64,000 nt of DNA from Blautia coccoides. GTDB taxonomy: Bacteria > Bacillota > Clostridia > Lachnospirales > Lachnospiraceae. A program made the translations under genes and the position numbers. Positions 1-8,487 of the stretch are shown here, piece by piece. Numbering within the stretch: position 1 is the first letter of the stretch; the number at the start of each line of letters is the position of its first letter. The notes beneath the pieces were generated by a model. It saw only the letters and a list, made by a program, of their open reading frames with translations. It ran no database searches and was not told where the DNA came from. The DNA is taken from positions 3,444,501 to 3,508,500 of the forward strand of contig NZ_CP136422.1 in assembly GCF_034355335.1 (NCBI RefSeq), in the 5' to 3' direction.

Positions 1-1535
1 GCGACCGCTCCCTTCTCCGTCTGAAAAAGCTCATCAAAGAGCGGGAATGCCCTGTCTGCCGCGGAAAACGCCTGAATCCCGCGGCACTTTCCTGCCGAAT
101 CAACGGATACAGCATTGACGAAATGTGTGAGATGGAATTCACCAGGCTGCGAACTGTCCTGCAGGAGATCACTGATCCCAGAGGTGAGACTATTGTCAAT
201 ACCCTGACCGCCTCCCTGACACGCATGATTGAGATCGGACTTCCCTATCTGAGCATGAACCGGGAATCTACTACCCTGTCAGGAGGTGAAGCACAGCGCC
301 TGAAACTCGTCCGCTATATGGGCAGCTCCCTCACCGGCATGACTTACATTTTTGATGAGCCAAGCACTGGAATGCATCCCCGGGATGTCCACCGCATGAC
401 AAAACTGCTGCAGAATCTGCGAAACAAAGGCAATACCGTCCTTGTGGTAGAACACGACAAGGATGTGATCTCTATTGCCGACCAGGTGATCGACGTAGGA
501 CCGCTGGCAGGGAGAAACGGCGGAGAGATATTGTATCAGGGAAGCTATGAGGGACTGCTCCAGTCGGGAACCCTGACGGGAAATGCCATGCTGGAATATA
601 TCCCTGTCAATCCTAACCCAAGAAAAGCCAGTCAGTTCCTGCCTGTGAGAGACGCCCATATTCACAACCTGAAACATATATCTGTTGATATTCCCATCAA
701 TGTACTGACCGTTGTGACCGGCGTAGCCGGCTCCGGCAAATCCAGTCTTATCCGGGATGTGTTTGCACAGCAGTATAAGGACCGGGTGGTACTGGTGGAT
801 CAGTCTCCTATCACAGCCACAGGCCGGTCTACGCCCGCCACATTTTTAGGGTTCTTCGACGATATCCGGAAATTACTGGCTTCTGAAAACGGAGTGGATG
901 CCTCTCTCTTTTCATTTAACAGCAAAGGTGCCTGTCCCGTCTGCAAGGGTAAGGGTGTGGTTGTAACGGAACTGGTTTTCATGGATCCTGTAACCACTGT
1001 ATGCGAAGTCTGTGAAGGCAGCCGATACAGTGATGAGGCTTTATCCTACCGGTTCAAAGGCAAGAATATACTGGATATTCTGAACATGACAGCCGAGGAG
1101 GCTGCAGAATTCTTTCAGGACCACAAAAAGATCCACAAGCAGCTCCGGGCAATGATAGAAACAGGCCTCTCCTATCTGACCCTGGGGCAGCCGCTTTCCA
1201 CCCTCTCCGGAGGAGAACGCCAGAGAGTGAAGCTGGCAAAGTACCTGGACAAAAAGGGAAATATCTATCTGCTGGATGAACCCACCACGGGCCTGCACGC
1301 CTCTGACGTGAAAAACATCATGAGACTTCTAGATGGATTTGTCAGGCGCGGCAGCACTGTCATTGTGATCGAACACAACCTGGATGTAATGAAACAGGCA
1401 GATCATATCATTGACATAGGGCCTGACGGAGGCACTGACGGCGGTCAGGTTGTATTTACCGGAACCCCCCGGGAAATGGCAGAAACCGCCGATACGATCA
1501 CAGCCAGATATCTGAGAAAATCTCTGGAACGCTGA
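1..1535 (+). CDS. UvrA-like ABC ATPase (C-terminal part, 5' truncated by window)
   Basis: The reading frame is open from the first bases of the window, so the start lies outside. The visible ~510 residues begin in a zinc-binding module (CPVC near residue 16, followed by GKRLNP). They then show the first ABC signature LSGGEAQRLKL with Walker B DEPSTGMHP, a second Walker A GVAGSGKSS, a second zinc module (CPVC...CEVC) and the second signature LSGGERQRVKL with DEPTTGLH. This is the UvrA architecture: a DNA-damage-binding ATPase dimer. The short spacing between the NBD1 signature and NBD2 suggests a UvrA paralogue of the kind linked to drug or DNA-adduct tolerance rather than the canonical uvrA; this is an inference, since the N-terminal half is not visible. 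No uvrB or uvrC gene is next to it. Confidence 0.85.
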   Translation, partial: DRSLLRLKKLIKERECPVCRGKRLNPAALSCRINGYSIDEMCEMEFTRLRTVLQEITDPRGETIVNTLTASLTRMIEIGLPYLSMNRESTTLSGGEAQRLKLVRYMGSSLTGMTYIFDEPSTGMHPRDVHRMTKLLQNLRNKGNTVLVVEHDKDVISIADQVIDVGPLAGRNGGEILYQGSYEGLLQSGTLTGNAMLEYIPVNPNPRKASQFLPVRDAHIHNLKHISVDIPINVLTVVTGVAGSGKSSLIRDVFAQQYKDRVVLVDQSPITATGRSTPATFLGFFDDIRKLLASENGVDASLFSFNSKGACPVCKGKGVVVTELVFMDPVTTVCEVCEGSRYSDEALSYRFKGKNILDILNMTAEEAAEFFQDHKKIHKQLRAMIETGLSYLTLGQPLSTLSGGERQRVKLAKYLDKKGNIYLLDEPTTGLHASDVKNIMRLLDGFVRRGSTVIVIEHNLDVMKQADHIIDIGPDGGTDGGQVVFTGTPREMAETADTITARYLRKSLER

Positions 1536-1591
1536 TCAAATGCCTGTGTATGAACAAACATTGCCGGATGGTAATCCCAGGGATAAACATA

Positions 1592-1622
1592 TTGACTTTC
1601 CCCTTAGGGCAGGGTGTAACAT
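1592..1622 (+). promoter_or_regulatory. MerR-type promoter with 19-bp spacer
   Basis: TTGACT (1592-1597) and TAACAT (1617-1622) are separated by 19 bp. The spacer carries an imperfect dyad, CCCCTTAGGGCAGGG. An overlong 19-bp spacer with a central dyad is the hallmark of MerR-regulated promoters, where the activator untwists the DNA. It precedes a MerR gene, so autoregulation is likely. Confidence 0.7.
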
Positions 1623-1659
1623 AAAGATAATCTCAAACATGCCATAAGGAGGATATGCT

Positions 1660-2532
1660 TTGTTATCAATTGGTGAATTTTCAGCTATATGTAAGGTGTC
1701 TGCCAAGACGCTCCGCTATTACGCGGAAATAGGATTGATCCATCCGGAAGAGATCAATCCAGAAAGCGGATATCGATATTATTCCATCCGTCAGTTGGAA
1801 ACCATGTTATTCATCAACCGGCTGAAATCTTACAGCTTTTCCTTAGATGAGATCAAATCTATTCTTCATTCGGAGGAGCTGACAGAGGAAATCCTTTATC
1901 CTGCACTCATAAGAAAAGAGAGGGAGATGGAAAAACAGATCCTGGAATACCAAAAAACGCTGGAACAGATGAACCAAGATATCGCTAACCTAAAACAGGG
2001 AAGATCCATCATGTCCTATCTGGATACGATTGAAATCCAGCTCGCAGAGCTGCCACAAATGTATCTTTTGTCTGTCAGGAAAATGGTGCAGGAAAATGAT
2101 TTTCCTGAGGAATATGAAAAATGCTACGGAAAATTATTCAAAAAAATGCTGGAGGATAAGCTGACGGCCGCCGCCCCGCCCATGGTGCTGTTCCACAGTG
2201 AAGAATTCACTTCCCTTGGGCTGGATACAGAATTTGCCATCCCGGTAAAGGAATATGCCACAGGGACAAGGGACCACTGTCCCGGACTGTGCCTGAAAAC
2301 CGTCCTGCATGGTTCCTACTCCGCGCTGCCCTCTGTATACGCAAAACAGCGGAGATGGGCAGAAAAGGAGGGCTACGAGGGAAACGGCGCGCTCTGCGAA
2401 GTGTACATCACGGATCCCTCCCAGGTATCATCAGAAGATGAACTCATCACGGAAATTTATTATCCTGTCAAGAAAAAGACAACAAAAACACAGACGGCAT
2501 CCAGATCAAACGCAAAGGAGAACGAGATATGA
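1660..2532 (+). CDS. MerR-family regulator with GyrI-like effector domain
   Basis: This is a 290-residue protein. Residues 1-70 form the MerR winged helix (SIGEFSAICKVSAKTLRYYAEIGL, then a GYRYY wing), 75-115 a coiled-coil dimerisation helix, and ~130-275 a GyrI/AraC-effector-type domain as in BmrR-like multidrug sensors. The start is TTG at 1660, set by AAGGAGG at 1646-1652; no ATG fits the family N-terminus. The 19-bp-spacer promoter upstream suggests autoregulation. The stop overlaps the next gene's start (ATGA), so the serine hydrolase is translationally coupled and probably belongs to the same drug- or envelope-stress response. The ligand cannot be read from sequence. Confidence 0.9.
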   Translation: MLSIGEFSAICKVSAKTLRYYAEIGLIHPEEINPESGYRYYSIRQLETMLFINRLKSYSFSLDEIKSILHSEELTEEILYPALIRKEREMEKQILEYQKTLEQMNQDIANLKQGRSIMSYLDTIEIQLAELPQMYLLSVRKMVQENDFPEEYEKCYGKLFKKMLEDKLTAAAPPMVLFHSEEFTSLGLDTEFAIPVKEYATGTRDHCPGLCLKTVLHGSYSALPSVYAKQRRWAEKEGYEGNGALCEVYITDPSQVSSEDELITEIYYPVKKKTTKTQTASRSNAKENEI

Positions 2533-3518
2533 ATCAGGAAAAGATTTCAGAACTGGAAAATATCATTTGCAGGGACTACAACAATACAACAGGCATCCTT
2601 GTTCTGAAAAACGGCAGGACACTATATGAAAATTACTATCATGCATGCACAAGAGACTGCCGTGTTCATGTCTACTCGGTGACGAAAAGCATTCTCTCCA
2701 TATTGATGGGTATTGCGCTGGATCAGGGGTATATAAAAAGCGTTCATCAGAAGGTATTGGACTTCTTCCCGGGATACTCTGTGAAAAGGGGCGAGAACAC
2801 AATACAAAACATTACCCTTGAAAACATGCTGACAATGACGGCTCCCTACAAATATAAATTTGCCCCCTATATAAAATATTTTACCAGTGACGACTGGGTA
2901 GGATTTACCCTTGATCTGTTGGGCGGCAAAGGCAGGATCGGCAAATTCCGTTATGCCCCTCTCATCGGACCTGATATCTTATCCGGTATCCTTGCAAAGG
3001 CCGTCGGCCGCTCTGTCCTGGACTTTGCGTCCGAAAACTTATTTGCCCCCCTGGGTATCACAGTTGAAAAAAATATCGTTTTTCAGAGCAAGGAAGAACA
3101 GATGGCTTTCAACAATTCCACAGATATCAGCGGCTGGGCCTCTGATGGATCCGGCATTAACGCAGGCGGATGGGGCCTTACCCTTTCACCCGCTGATATG
3201 GCCAAAATAGGTCAATTATACTTAAACGGCGGCATGTGGAATGGACAGGTGATCGTTTCAAAAAGCTGGATAGATGAGAGCACAAAAGAACACAGCCGCT
3301 GGGAAAAACAAAATCTGCCCTATGGGTACTTATGGTGGCTCTGCGGGAATAAGGGAAATGAATTTGCCGCCATGGGTGACGGGGGCAATACGATTTATGT
3401 GAATAGAGACAAAAATATGGTGGTTTCCATTGCCGCCCTTTTTACACCGAGGGCAAAAGACAGGATCGATTTGATCCAAAAATATATTGTCCCGATTTTT
3501 GATACAGATATGCTTTAG
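2529..3518 (+). CDS. Beta-lactamase-family serine hydrolase (class C/PBP4* fold)
   Basis: This 329-residue protein carries the SxxK nucleophile motif (SVTK, ~residue 51, within YSVTKSILSILMG) and the conserved GWGLTLSPADMAKIGQLYL region near residue 215, both typical of the beta-lactamase-related serine hydrolase family (DD-peptidases, esterases, EstB-like). There is no obvious signal peptide, so it is probably cytoplasmic. It is translationally coupled to the MerR/GyrI regulator, which suggests induced expression for detoxifying or hydrolysing a small molecule. True beta-lactamase activity is not implied. Confidence 0.85.
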   Translation: MNQEKISELENIICRDYNNTTGILVLKNGRTLYENYYHACTRDCRVHVYSVTKSILSILMGIALDQGYIKSVHQKVLDFFPGYSVKRGENTIQNITLENMLTMTAPYKYKFAPYIKYFTSDDWVGFTLDLLGGKGRIGKFRYAPLIGPDILSGILAKAVGRSVLDFASENLFAPLGITVEKNIVFQSKEEQMAFNNSTDISGWASDGSGINAGGWGLTLSPADMAKIGQLYLNGGMWNGQVIVSKSWIDESTKEHSRWEKQNLPYGYLWWLCGNKGNEFAAMGDGGNTIYVNRDKNMVVSIAALFTPRAKDRIDLIQKYIVPIFDTDML

Positions 3519-3552
3519 ATCAAACGTTACGGCAGACGTCAGTGCATATGTT

Positions 3553-3591
3553 AAGGCTTTCTATGATTTATTATATATCATAGAAAGCCTT
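3553..3591. terminator. Bidirectional hairpin between convergent genes
   Basis: A perfect 15-bp inverted repeat (AAGGCTTTCTATGAT, 3553-3567, with its complement at 3577-3591) separates the serine hydrolase from the convergent GntR gene. T-rich tracts are weak, but the stem is long. Confidence 0.7.
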
Positions 3592-3622
3592 ATTTACAGC
3601 AGTTCTTATAAAGTTCTTATTC

Positions 3623-4291
3623 TCAGGTTCTGAGCAGTGCGCGCATGGACCATTCCACATGGTCTGCCAATGCCTTCTCCAGAGCATCTTCTTCTTTTTT
3701 CTCAAGAAGACGTAAAATTCTGAGATGCTGGGCCGTACTTTCCTGCATATCATTTAATGCGTAAAAGGAGGATATCTGGAGCCTTTTAATATTGGCATTG
3801 ATATTTGCCATAATATTCTTCACATACTGGTTATCACATTTTTCAATGATCAAGTCATGCAGTGCCCAGTCCATATCCGTAAACATCTTTTTATCGACCC
3901 GTGCTCCCGATTCATCCAATACCCTTAGCTTCTGGAAAATCTCTTCCATTTGCCGGATTTCCTCTTTTGATATATTGTGAATGGCTGACTTGGATGCCAA
4001 TATTTCAAGAGGCTTTCGGACTGCGAACAAATCTTTGGTCCCCTTCTCTGATATCTCTGTCACATAAGCTCCGATACCATTCTTGATCACTACCAAATCC
4101 TCGCTGGCAAGTATCCGCAGAGCTTCCCGGACGGGAGTCCGGCTCATCTCCAGTTCCGCTGCGATCTGGGATTCGCTGAGAATATCCCCCGGCCTGATCG
4201 CACCGCTGCATATTGAATCCTTTATCTTATCATAGGCAATCTCTGTACGATTCCTGGTACTTCCCTTCTTTACAAAATTACTGACTTCCAT
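3623..4291 (-). CDS. GntR-family regulator, FadR/FCD subfamily
   Basis: A 222-residue regulator. The N-terminal winged helix spans ~15-85 (AYDKIKDSICSGAIRPGDIL, then MSRTPVREALRIL). Residues ~95-215 form an all-helical FCD ligand-binding domain, which usually binds a metal and an organic acid. It is the last gene of the AcnX/TRAP/LarA cluster and has its own weak promoter 95 bp downstream of the UroD-like gene. Proteins of this type commonly repress a neighbouring carboxylate-catabolic operon; the TGTATACA palindrome over the operon promoter (11269-11278) matches the core such regulators prefer. That it controls this operon is inferred from position and site type. Confidence 0.9.
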   Translation of the reverse strand: MEVSNFVKKGSTRNRTEIAYDKIKDSICSGAIRPGDILSESQIAAELEMSRTPVREALRILASEDLVVIKNGIGAYVTEISEKGTKDLFAVRKPLEILASKSAIHNISKEEIRQMEEIFQKLRVLDESGARVDKKMFTDMDWALHDLIIEKCDNQYVKNIMANINANIKRLQISSFYALNDMQESTAQHLRILRLLEKKEEDALEKALADHVEWSMRALLRT

Positions 4292-4321
4292 ATTCTTCCA
4301 CCTGCTTTTAGACTAGGATTA

Positions 4322-4350
4322 GTTTAGCACCATTTATGCTGCTTCGTCAA
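4322..4350 (-). promoter_or_regulatory. Possible promoter of the GntR gene
   Basis: On the minus strand TTGACG (4345-4350) is followed after 17 bp by CTAAAC (4322-4327). The -10 is poor, so this would be a weak separate promoter for the regulator inside the longer operon transcript. Confidence 0.4.
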
Positions 4351-4385
4351 GCCGCATTCCTGACACATTATTTGAATCCCTGTCA

Positions 4386-5375
4386 TTATTTGTGGAAATA
4401 TGCCCGGCTCCACTTTGCAATCTCATCTTTGACGATCTCATCCACAGCGGGATAAATGCTGCCGTCATCACCGCCGTATGTCAGACAGGGAATAAATCCT
4501 CCTCCAGGCACATATTCCTCACAGGCCCTTCTTACCTCCCCCCTTATAATGTCCTCCTTAAAGTCCGGCACATCGATCACCGCCGCATCCAATCCCCCCA
4601 TGAATGCCATTTTCCCTCTGAGGTGCTTCTGCATCATGGGAATATTATTTTCAGGGGTTACACCCTGCCACACGTCAACACCGATCTCCGCCATATCTTC
4701 TGCTATGGTTTCGCAGTAACAGTCTGCGTGATGCACCACAAGTACCCCGTTCTCTCTCAGATAACCATAAATTTTCCGGTATCTCTCCTTGAAAAACTCA
4801 ACCCATGTATCTCTGCTGACAAAGAGGCTTTTCTTGGATCCCCAGTCATCGTGAAAAAGAACGGCATCCGGCTTACAGTTTTCCACCAGCATACGGCACC
4901 AGGTCAGCTTAAACTCCATAATGCGGTCGAGAAGCTGGTGCATGGCCTCCGGTTCCTCCAGCATGGCAATAAATACATCCTCAAATCCCATGAGCGCATG
5001 GGACTGTTCAAACAAACCGGAGGCCATCATAGCCATTGTCAGCTTTCCTTCTTCATGTATCCTTCTGGTATCTTCCTCTGCTTTCTTCCAGTCCATAGGT
5101 ACTTTACAGATATCCGGTACCTTCACATATTCCTTCCACCTGCAGATATCTTTACATACTTTAGTCTCATCATTGATCAGGGGCATAGACCCCGGTTCAT
5201 CTTCTCCCCAGTATACCGTCACTCCCCATGGGTTTACTTTTGTTTTTCCCCTTTCAGCCACAGACATATATGCTGTAATAGGGTCCGATATAAAAGAAAA
5301 TGCCTCCCACTCATTGATCAGAGCGTCCGGCCTGCCATATCGGATCGTTTCCCATAAATTTTCCTTGACCTTCAT
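4386..5375 (-). CDS. Uroporphyrinogen decarboxylase-fold protein (corrinoid methyltransferase-like)
   Basis: A 329-residue TIM-barrel protein of the UroD/MtaA/CmuA superfamily. A conserved block ~130-165 (MGFEDVFIAMLEEPEAM) and the metal-ligand motif HHADCYC near residue 218 support this, and a glycine-rich ending (PGGGFIPCLTYGGDDGSIYP) fits too. Family members with a His-x-Cys zinc site move methyl groups between substrates and corrinoid or thiol acceptors; true UroD lacks it. It is the final structural gene of the operon, 15 bp after larA-like. No corrinoid-binding protein gene is adjacent, so the methyl acceptor is unknown. A close relative is encoded at 25979-26962. Confidence 0.8.
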   Translation of the reverse strand: MKVKENLWETIRYGRPDALINEWEAFSFISDPITAYMSVAERGKTKVNPWGVTVYWGEDEPGSMPLINDETKVCKDICRWKEYVKVPDICKVPMDWKKAEEDTRRIHEEGKLTMAMMASGLFEQSHALMGFEDVFIAMLEEPEAMHQLLDRIMEFKLTWCRMLVENCKPDAVLFHDDWGSKKSLFVSRDTWVEFFKERYRKIYGYLRENGVLVVHHADCYCETIAEDMAEIGVDVWQGVTPENNIPMMQKHLRGKMAFMGGLDAAVIDVPDFKEDIIRGEVRRACEEYVPGGGFIPCLTYGGDDGSIYPAVDEIVKDEIAKWSRAYFHK

Positions 5376-5390
5376 CTCGGCCTCCTCATA

Positions 5391-6641
5391 TCACATTTTA
5401 TTTTCCAAAACCAGGTGTGGATTTTTCTCTACTTCTTTAAGCAGTGCATGGGATACCATGATTTCTCCCAGCTCCATGGTATTTTTGATCTTCACGATCC
5501 TTAAGTTGTCTTTATCTGCATTTCTGAGGATTTTGATGGCTATCTTAACTGCCTCCTCCTCATTTTCGGCTATCAGCGGGATTTTGCAGTCCTCCACGCA
5601 TTTTACCGCGATAGCATTTGCGTACATGGCCTCACGATCAAGCTGTTCAAAAACTTTCTTTGTAATGATATCAAATATCCCCAGCCCGATCCCGTTTCCA
5701 TGAGAGGCCAAAGAGACGTCCAGCAGGACCATCTTATCTATTTTGGGAACCGGCAGGACGAATTCTTTGAGGATATAACTTTTCCCCAGAATATTGGGGT
5801 CAAATCCTGCCCCGGATATATCTTTTCCAATTTCTTCTACAATGAGAATATCAATCTCGGGGATCATCAAAACCGGCATATTGCTTCTCGCTGTTTTTAC
5901 CAGTTCCTTTTCCCGTTCGATCAGGATCTCAGCCGGAACAGCCTCAATATGGCTGGTTTCATCATAAGCGTTTTCCAAAACGGCAACACCAAAAGCTACC
6001 GGTGCTTTATTCAGTATCCAGGCCGCTGCTTCTTTTATCACTTCTCCAAAGACAGAAAAATCAGCCTCGTGGACTGCCGTACATCCTCTGTGGTTTCCCA
6101 GTCCAATGACAAGCATTTTACAGAGGCCGCTCTGTATGTCAGATACAAAATCCGTATGCAGCTTCACTCGGTTGACCGGAATGATCACATCCGCCTCCAT
6201 AGCGGACTTATCAAAATATACCTTCCTGCCGCCTGATATCGCTCCCAGACATACCACTTCTGTGGTCGTGACAATGGGGACACCCATGGCTTCCTCCGTA
6301 ATCCCATAGCCGTACAGAACCTCACGCTGTCCTTCTTCGGTTCCTCCGCCGTGGCTGCCCATTGCCGAGACAATATAAGGCTCTGCGCCAAGCTTTTTCA
6401 ACTCTTCCAGGATTGTTTTTACGATCAGCGGTAAATTGCGGATGCCGCGGCTTCCCACTGCAACTGCTGCCCGCATTCCTGGTTTTATTTTACCACTTAT
6501 CTCTTTTCTTTGAAACTCTTTTTGTATAGCCGCCGGAATGTCCGGCAGAACTTCTCTGCCGAACACCTGGCGGACTTTATAAAGAGGGGGGATCAATGTA
6601 TTGTAATCTTCAGGCAATAATAGCGGCATTTCCAACCTCAC
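5391..6641 (-). CDS. LarA-like protein (nickel-dependent lactate racemase family, DUF2088)
   Basis: A 416-residue protein of LarA length. Visible family features are GSHGGGTEEGQ (~residue 103), RVKLHTDF, SGLCKMLVIGLGNH (~residue 175-188, containing the lysine position that carries the Ni-pincer cofactor in LarA) and a later GVAVLENAYDE. LarA relatives racemise or epimerise alpha-hydroxy acids with a nickel-pincer nucleotide. No larB, larC or larE cofactor genes are in the window. In this operon it could epimerise the hydroxy acid imported by the TRAP system before or after AcnX dehydration; that role is inferred. Confidence 0.8.
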   Translation of the reverse strand: MRLEMPLLLPEDYNTLIPPLYKVRQVFGREVLPDIPAAIQKEFQRKEISGKIKPGMRAAVAVGSRGIRNLPLIVKTILEELKKLGAEPYIVSAMGSHGGGTEEGQREVLYGYGITEEAMGVPIVTTTEVVCLGAISGGRKVYFDKSAMEADVIIPVNRVKLHTDFVSDIQSGLCKMLVIGLGNHRGCTAVHEADFSVFGEVIKEAAAWILNKAPVAFGVAVLENAYDETSHIEAVPAEILIEREKELVKTARSNMPVLMIPEIDILIVEEIGKDISGAGFDPNILGKSYILKEFVLPVPKIDKMVLLDVSLASHGNGIGLGIFDIITKKVFEQLDREAMYANAIAVKCVEDCKIPLIAENEEEAVKIAIKILRNADKDNLRIVKIKNTMELGEIMVSHALLKEVEKNPHLVLENKM

Positions 6642-6658
6642 TTTCCCTCAGGCTTCCC

Positions 6659-7930
6659 CTATCCCAGGAATCCCAGTGTAAACCACGGCACATAAGTGAT
6701 CAGCATCAGTACAACCAGAAGTGATACCAAAAGACCGCCTATCCTCTTCATCATAGCATCCATGGGCACCCCCGAGACAGCGGTTGCCATAAACAGATTG
6801 ATGCCATAGGGCGGAGTGATAAACCCAATCGCCAGGTTCATAGTGAGCATCACGCCAAATGTGATAGGGCTCATACCGATCGCCTTTACTACCGGCAGCA
6901 ATATGGGCGCAAGAATTATGGTAGCCGGAATATTATCGATCACACATCCCACGATCAGAAGAAGGATATTGATCATGAGCAGGATCACAAATTTATTGTG
7001 ACTGATGCCTAAAAACAATTCTGTTAATCTGTTGGGAATCTGTTCAATGGTAAGGAAATAGGAAAACGCATTGGCAAATCCCATCATGAACAGGGTAATG
7101 CCGCAAAGGTTCACGATTCCCAGAAATCCTTTATACAGCCCTTTCAGATCCATCTCTTTGTACACAAACATACTGACAAAGATACAGTATACCACAGACA
7201 CAACAGAGGCCTCCGTGGGGGTAAAGATACCTTTATAAATTCCTCCCAGGATAATAACCGGCATAAGCAGTGCCCAGAAACCTTCTTTGAATGCCTTCCA
7301 TACTTTTTTTGGCTCCGGACGCTTTGCATCGCCTTTCCAACCATGCTTTCTGGAGGTGATGACGCACACGATGATCATGGCAATGCCCATCATGATGCCC
7401 GGTAATATTCCTGCGGTAAACAAATCCTTTACAGATGCGTTTACAGCCACACCATAGATGACAAGTGGTACGGAGGGCGGAATAATAACCCCCACGGACC
7501 CGGCTGCTGCTGCTAATGCCGCTGAAAAATCCTTGTCATATCCCTTTTTCTCCATCTCCGGTATCATAAAAGAACCGATTGCTGAGGTTGTGGCAACGGC
7601 GGAACCTGAAACTGCCCCAAAAAACATACAGGCAATGGTTGTCACAATGGAAAGGCCCCCTGTCATCCATCCAAGAAGACTGTCCGCAAAGTTTACGATC
7701 CGCTTTGCAATTCCTCCCGTTGCCATCAGATTTCCGGCCAGCATGAAAAACGGCACTGCCAAAAGCGTAAAGGAATCTGTCCCGGATAAGGAACTTTTAA
7801 TAAATACCATGGGTGAATAATCTGTACATATAAGAAAGCTCAGTAAACCTGAAATTCCGATGGCGTGTCCCACCGGAACACTTAAAAGCAGCAGGATAAA
7901 GAAACTGCCGAATAAAACTGCTATTTCCAT
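6659..7930 (-). CDS. dctM: TRAP transporter large permease (DctM family)
   Basis: A 423-residue, highly hydrophobic protein with about 12 membrane segments and typical DctM motifs, including FMLAGNLMATGGIA (~60), GSAVATTSAIGSFMIPEM (~105) and IIPPSVPLVIYGV (~150). The C-terminal TPPYGINLFMA (~375) is the usual DctM ending signature. It is the ion-motive channel of a tripartite carboxylate transporter, 3 bp after DctQ. With the DctP and DctQ genes just upstream it makes a complete importer for a small organic acid or related anion. Confidence 0.95.
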   Translation of the reverse strand: MEIAVLFGSFFILLLLSVPVGHAIGISGLLSFLICTDYSPMVFIKSSLSGTDSFTLLAVPFFMLAGNLMATGGIAKRIVNFADSLLGWMTGGLSIVTTIACMFFGAVSGSAVATTSAIGSFMIPEMEKKGYDKDFSAALAAAAGSVGVIIPPSVPLVIYGVAVNASVKDLFTAGILPGIMMGIAMIIVCVITSRKHGWKGDAKRPEPKKVWKAFKEGFWALLMPVIILGGIYKGIFTPTEASVVSVVYCIFVSMFVYKEMDLKGLYKGFLGIVNLCGITLFMMGFANAFSYFLTIEQIPNRLTELFLGISHNKFVILLMINILLLIVGCVIDNIPATIILAPILLPVVKAIGMSPITFGVMLTMNLAIGFITPPYGINLFMATAVSGVPMDAMMKRIGGLLVSLLVVLMLITYVPWFTLGFLG

Positions 7931-7933
7931 CCT

Positions 7934-8458
7934 CTACTCCACCCCCTTTGCCTGTGATGTATCCTGCACGGGAAGATGTCCGAAATGCGTGATCTCATAG
8001 ACGACCCTGCAGGCAAGGCGGGCAGCCACAGCCGCCGAACCGATTGGCAGGGAAATGTATACGATCCATAATGGGATCTGAAGACCCGTGGAAGTCATAC
8101 TTGTAGCGATCACAGTCTTCAGATACAGGATCCCCTGCCATATGAGGAATAAATAAAATACAAAAATCATAAGGTTGATCACTATTTCCAGCGCTTCTCT
8201 TGGTTTCTGTTTTAATTTATTGCTGAATATTTCAATCCTGATGTGGTCATTGTTTTTCGCCCCGACACTGGCCCCAAGCCAAATCTGCCATATAAATATA
8301 TAGCGCACCAGCTCCTCGCTCCAGCTCAGGGAATTATTAAATATGTACCTCATGATAACCTGGATAAAAACAAGAGCCACCATCAGGATCAAGGAATAAA
8401 CAAGAAAGTATTCCTCCGCTTTATTCCATATAGTAACAAGAATTTTAGCCTTCTTCAA
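7934..8458 (-). CDS. dctQ: TRAP transporter small permease (DctQ family)
   Basis: A 174-residue protein with four membrane segments and the DctQ motif SWSEELVRYIFIWQIWLGAS (~43-62). The start is TTG at 8458, set by an AAAGGGGGA ribosome binding site a few bases upstream; no ATG gives the expected N-terminal length. It forms the small membrane subunit that pairs with DctM. Confidence 0.93.
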   Translation of the reverse strand: MKKAKILVTIWNKAEEYFLVYSLILMVALVFIQVIMRYIFNNSLSWSEELVRYIFIWQIWLGASVGAKNNDHIRIEIFSNKLKQKPREALEIVINLMIFVFYLFLIWQGILYLKTVIATSMTSTGLQIPLWIVYISLPIGSAAVAARLACRVVYEITHFGHLPVQDTSQAKGVE

Positions 8459-8487
8459 AAAACTTCCCCCTTTTGCTGCCGCATATG

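Noticed and set aside
4392..5357. Long plus-strand open frame (~320 codons) opposite the UroD-like gene
   Set aside because: It is the antisense shadow of a clear minus-strand family member, with no ribosome binding site and Cys/His/Phe-rich, non-protein-like composition.
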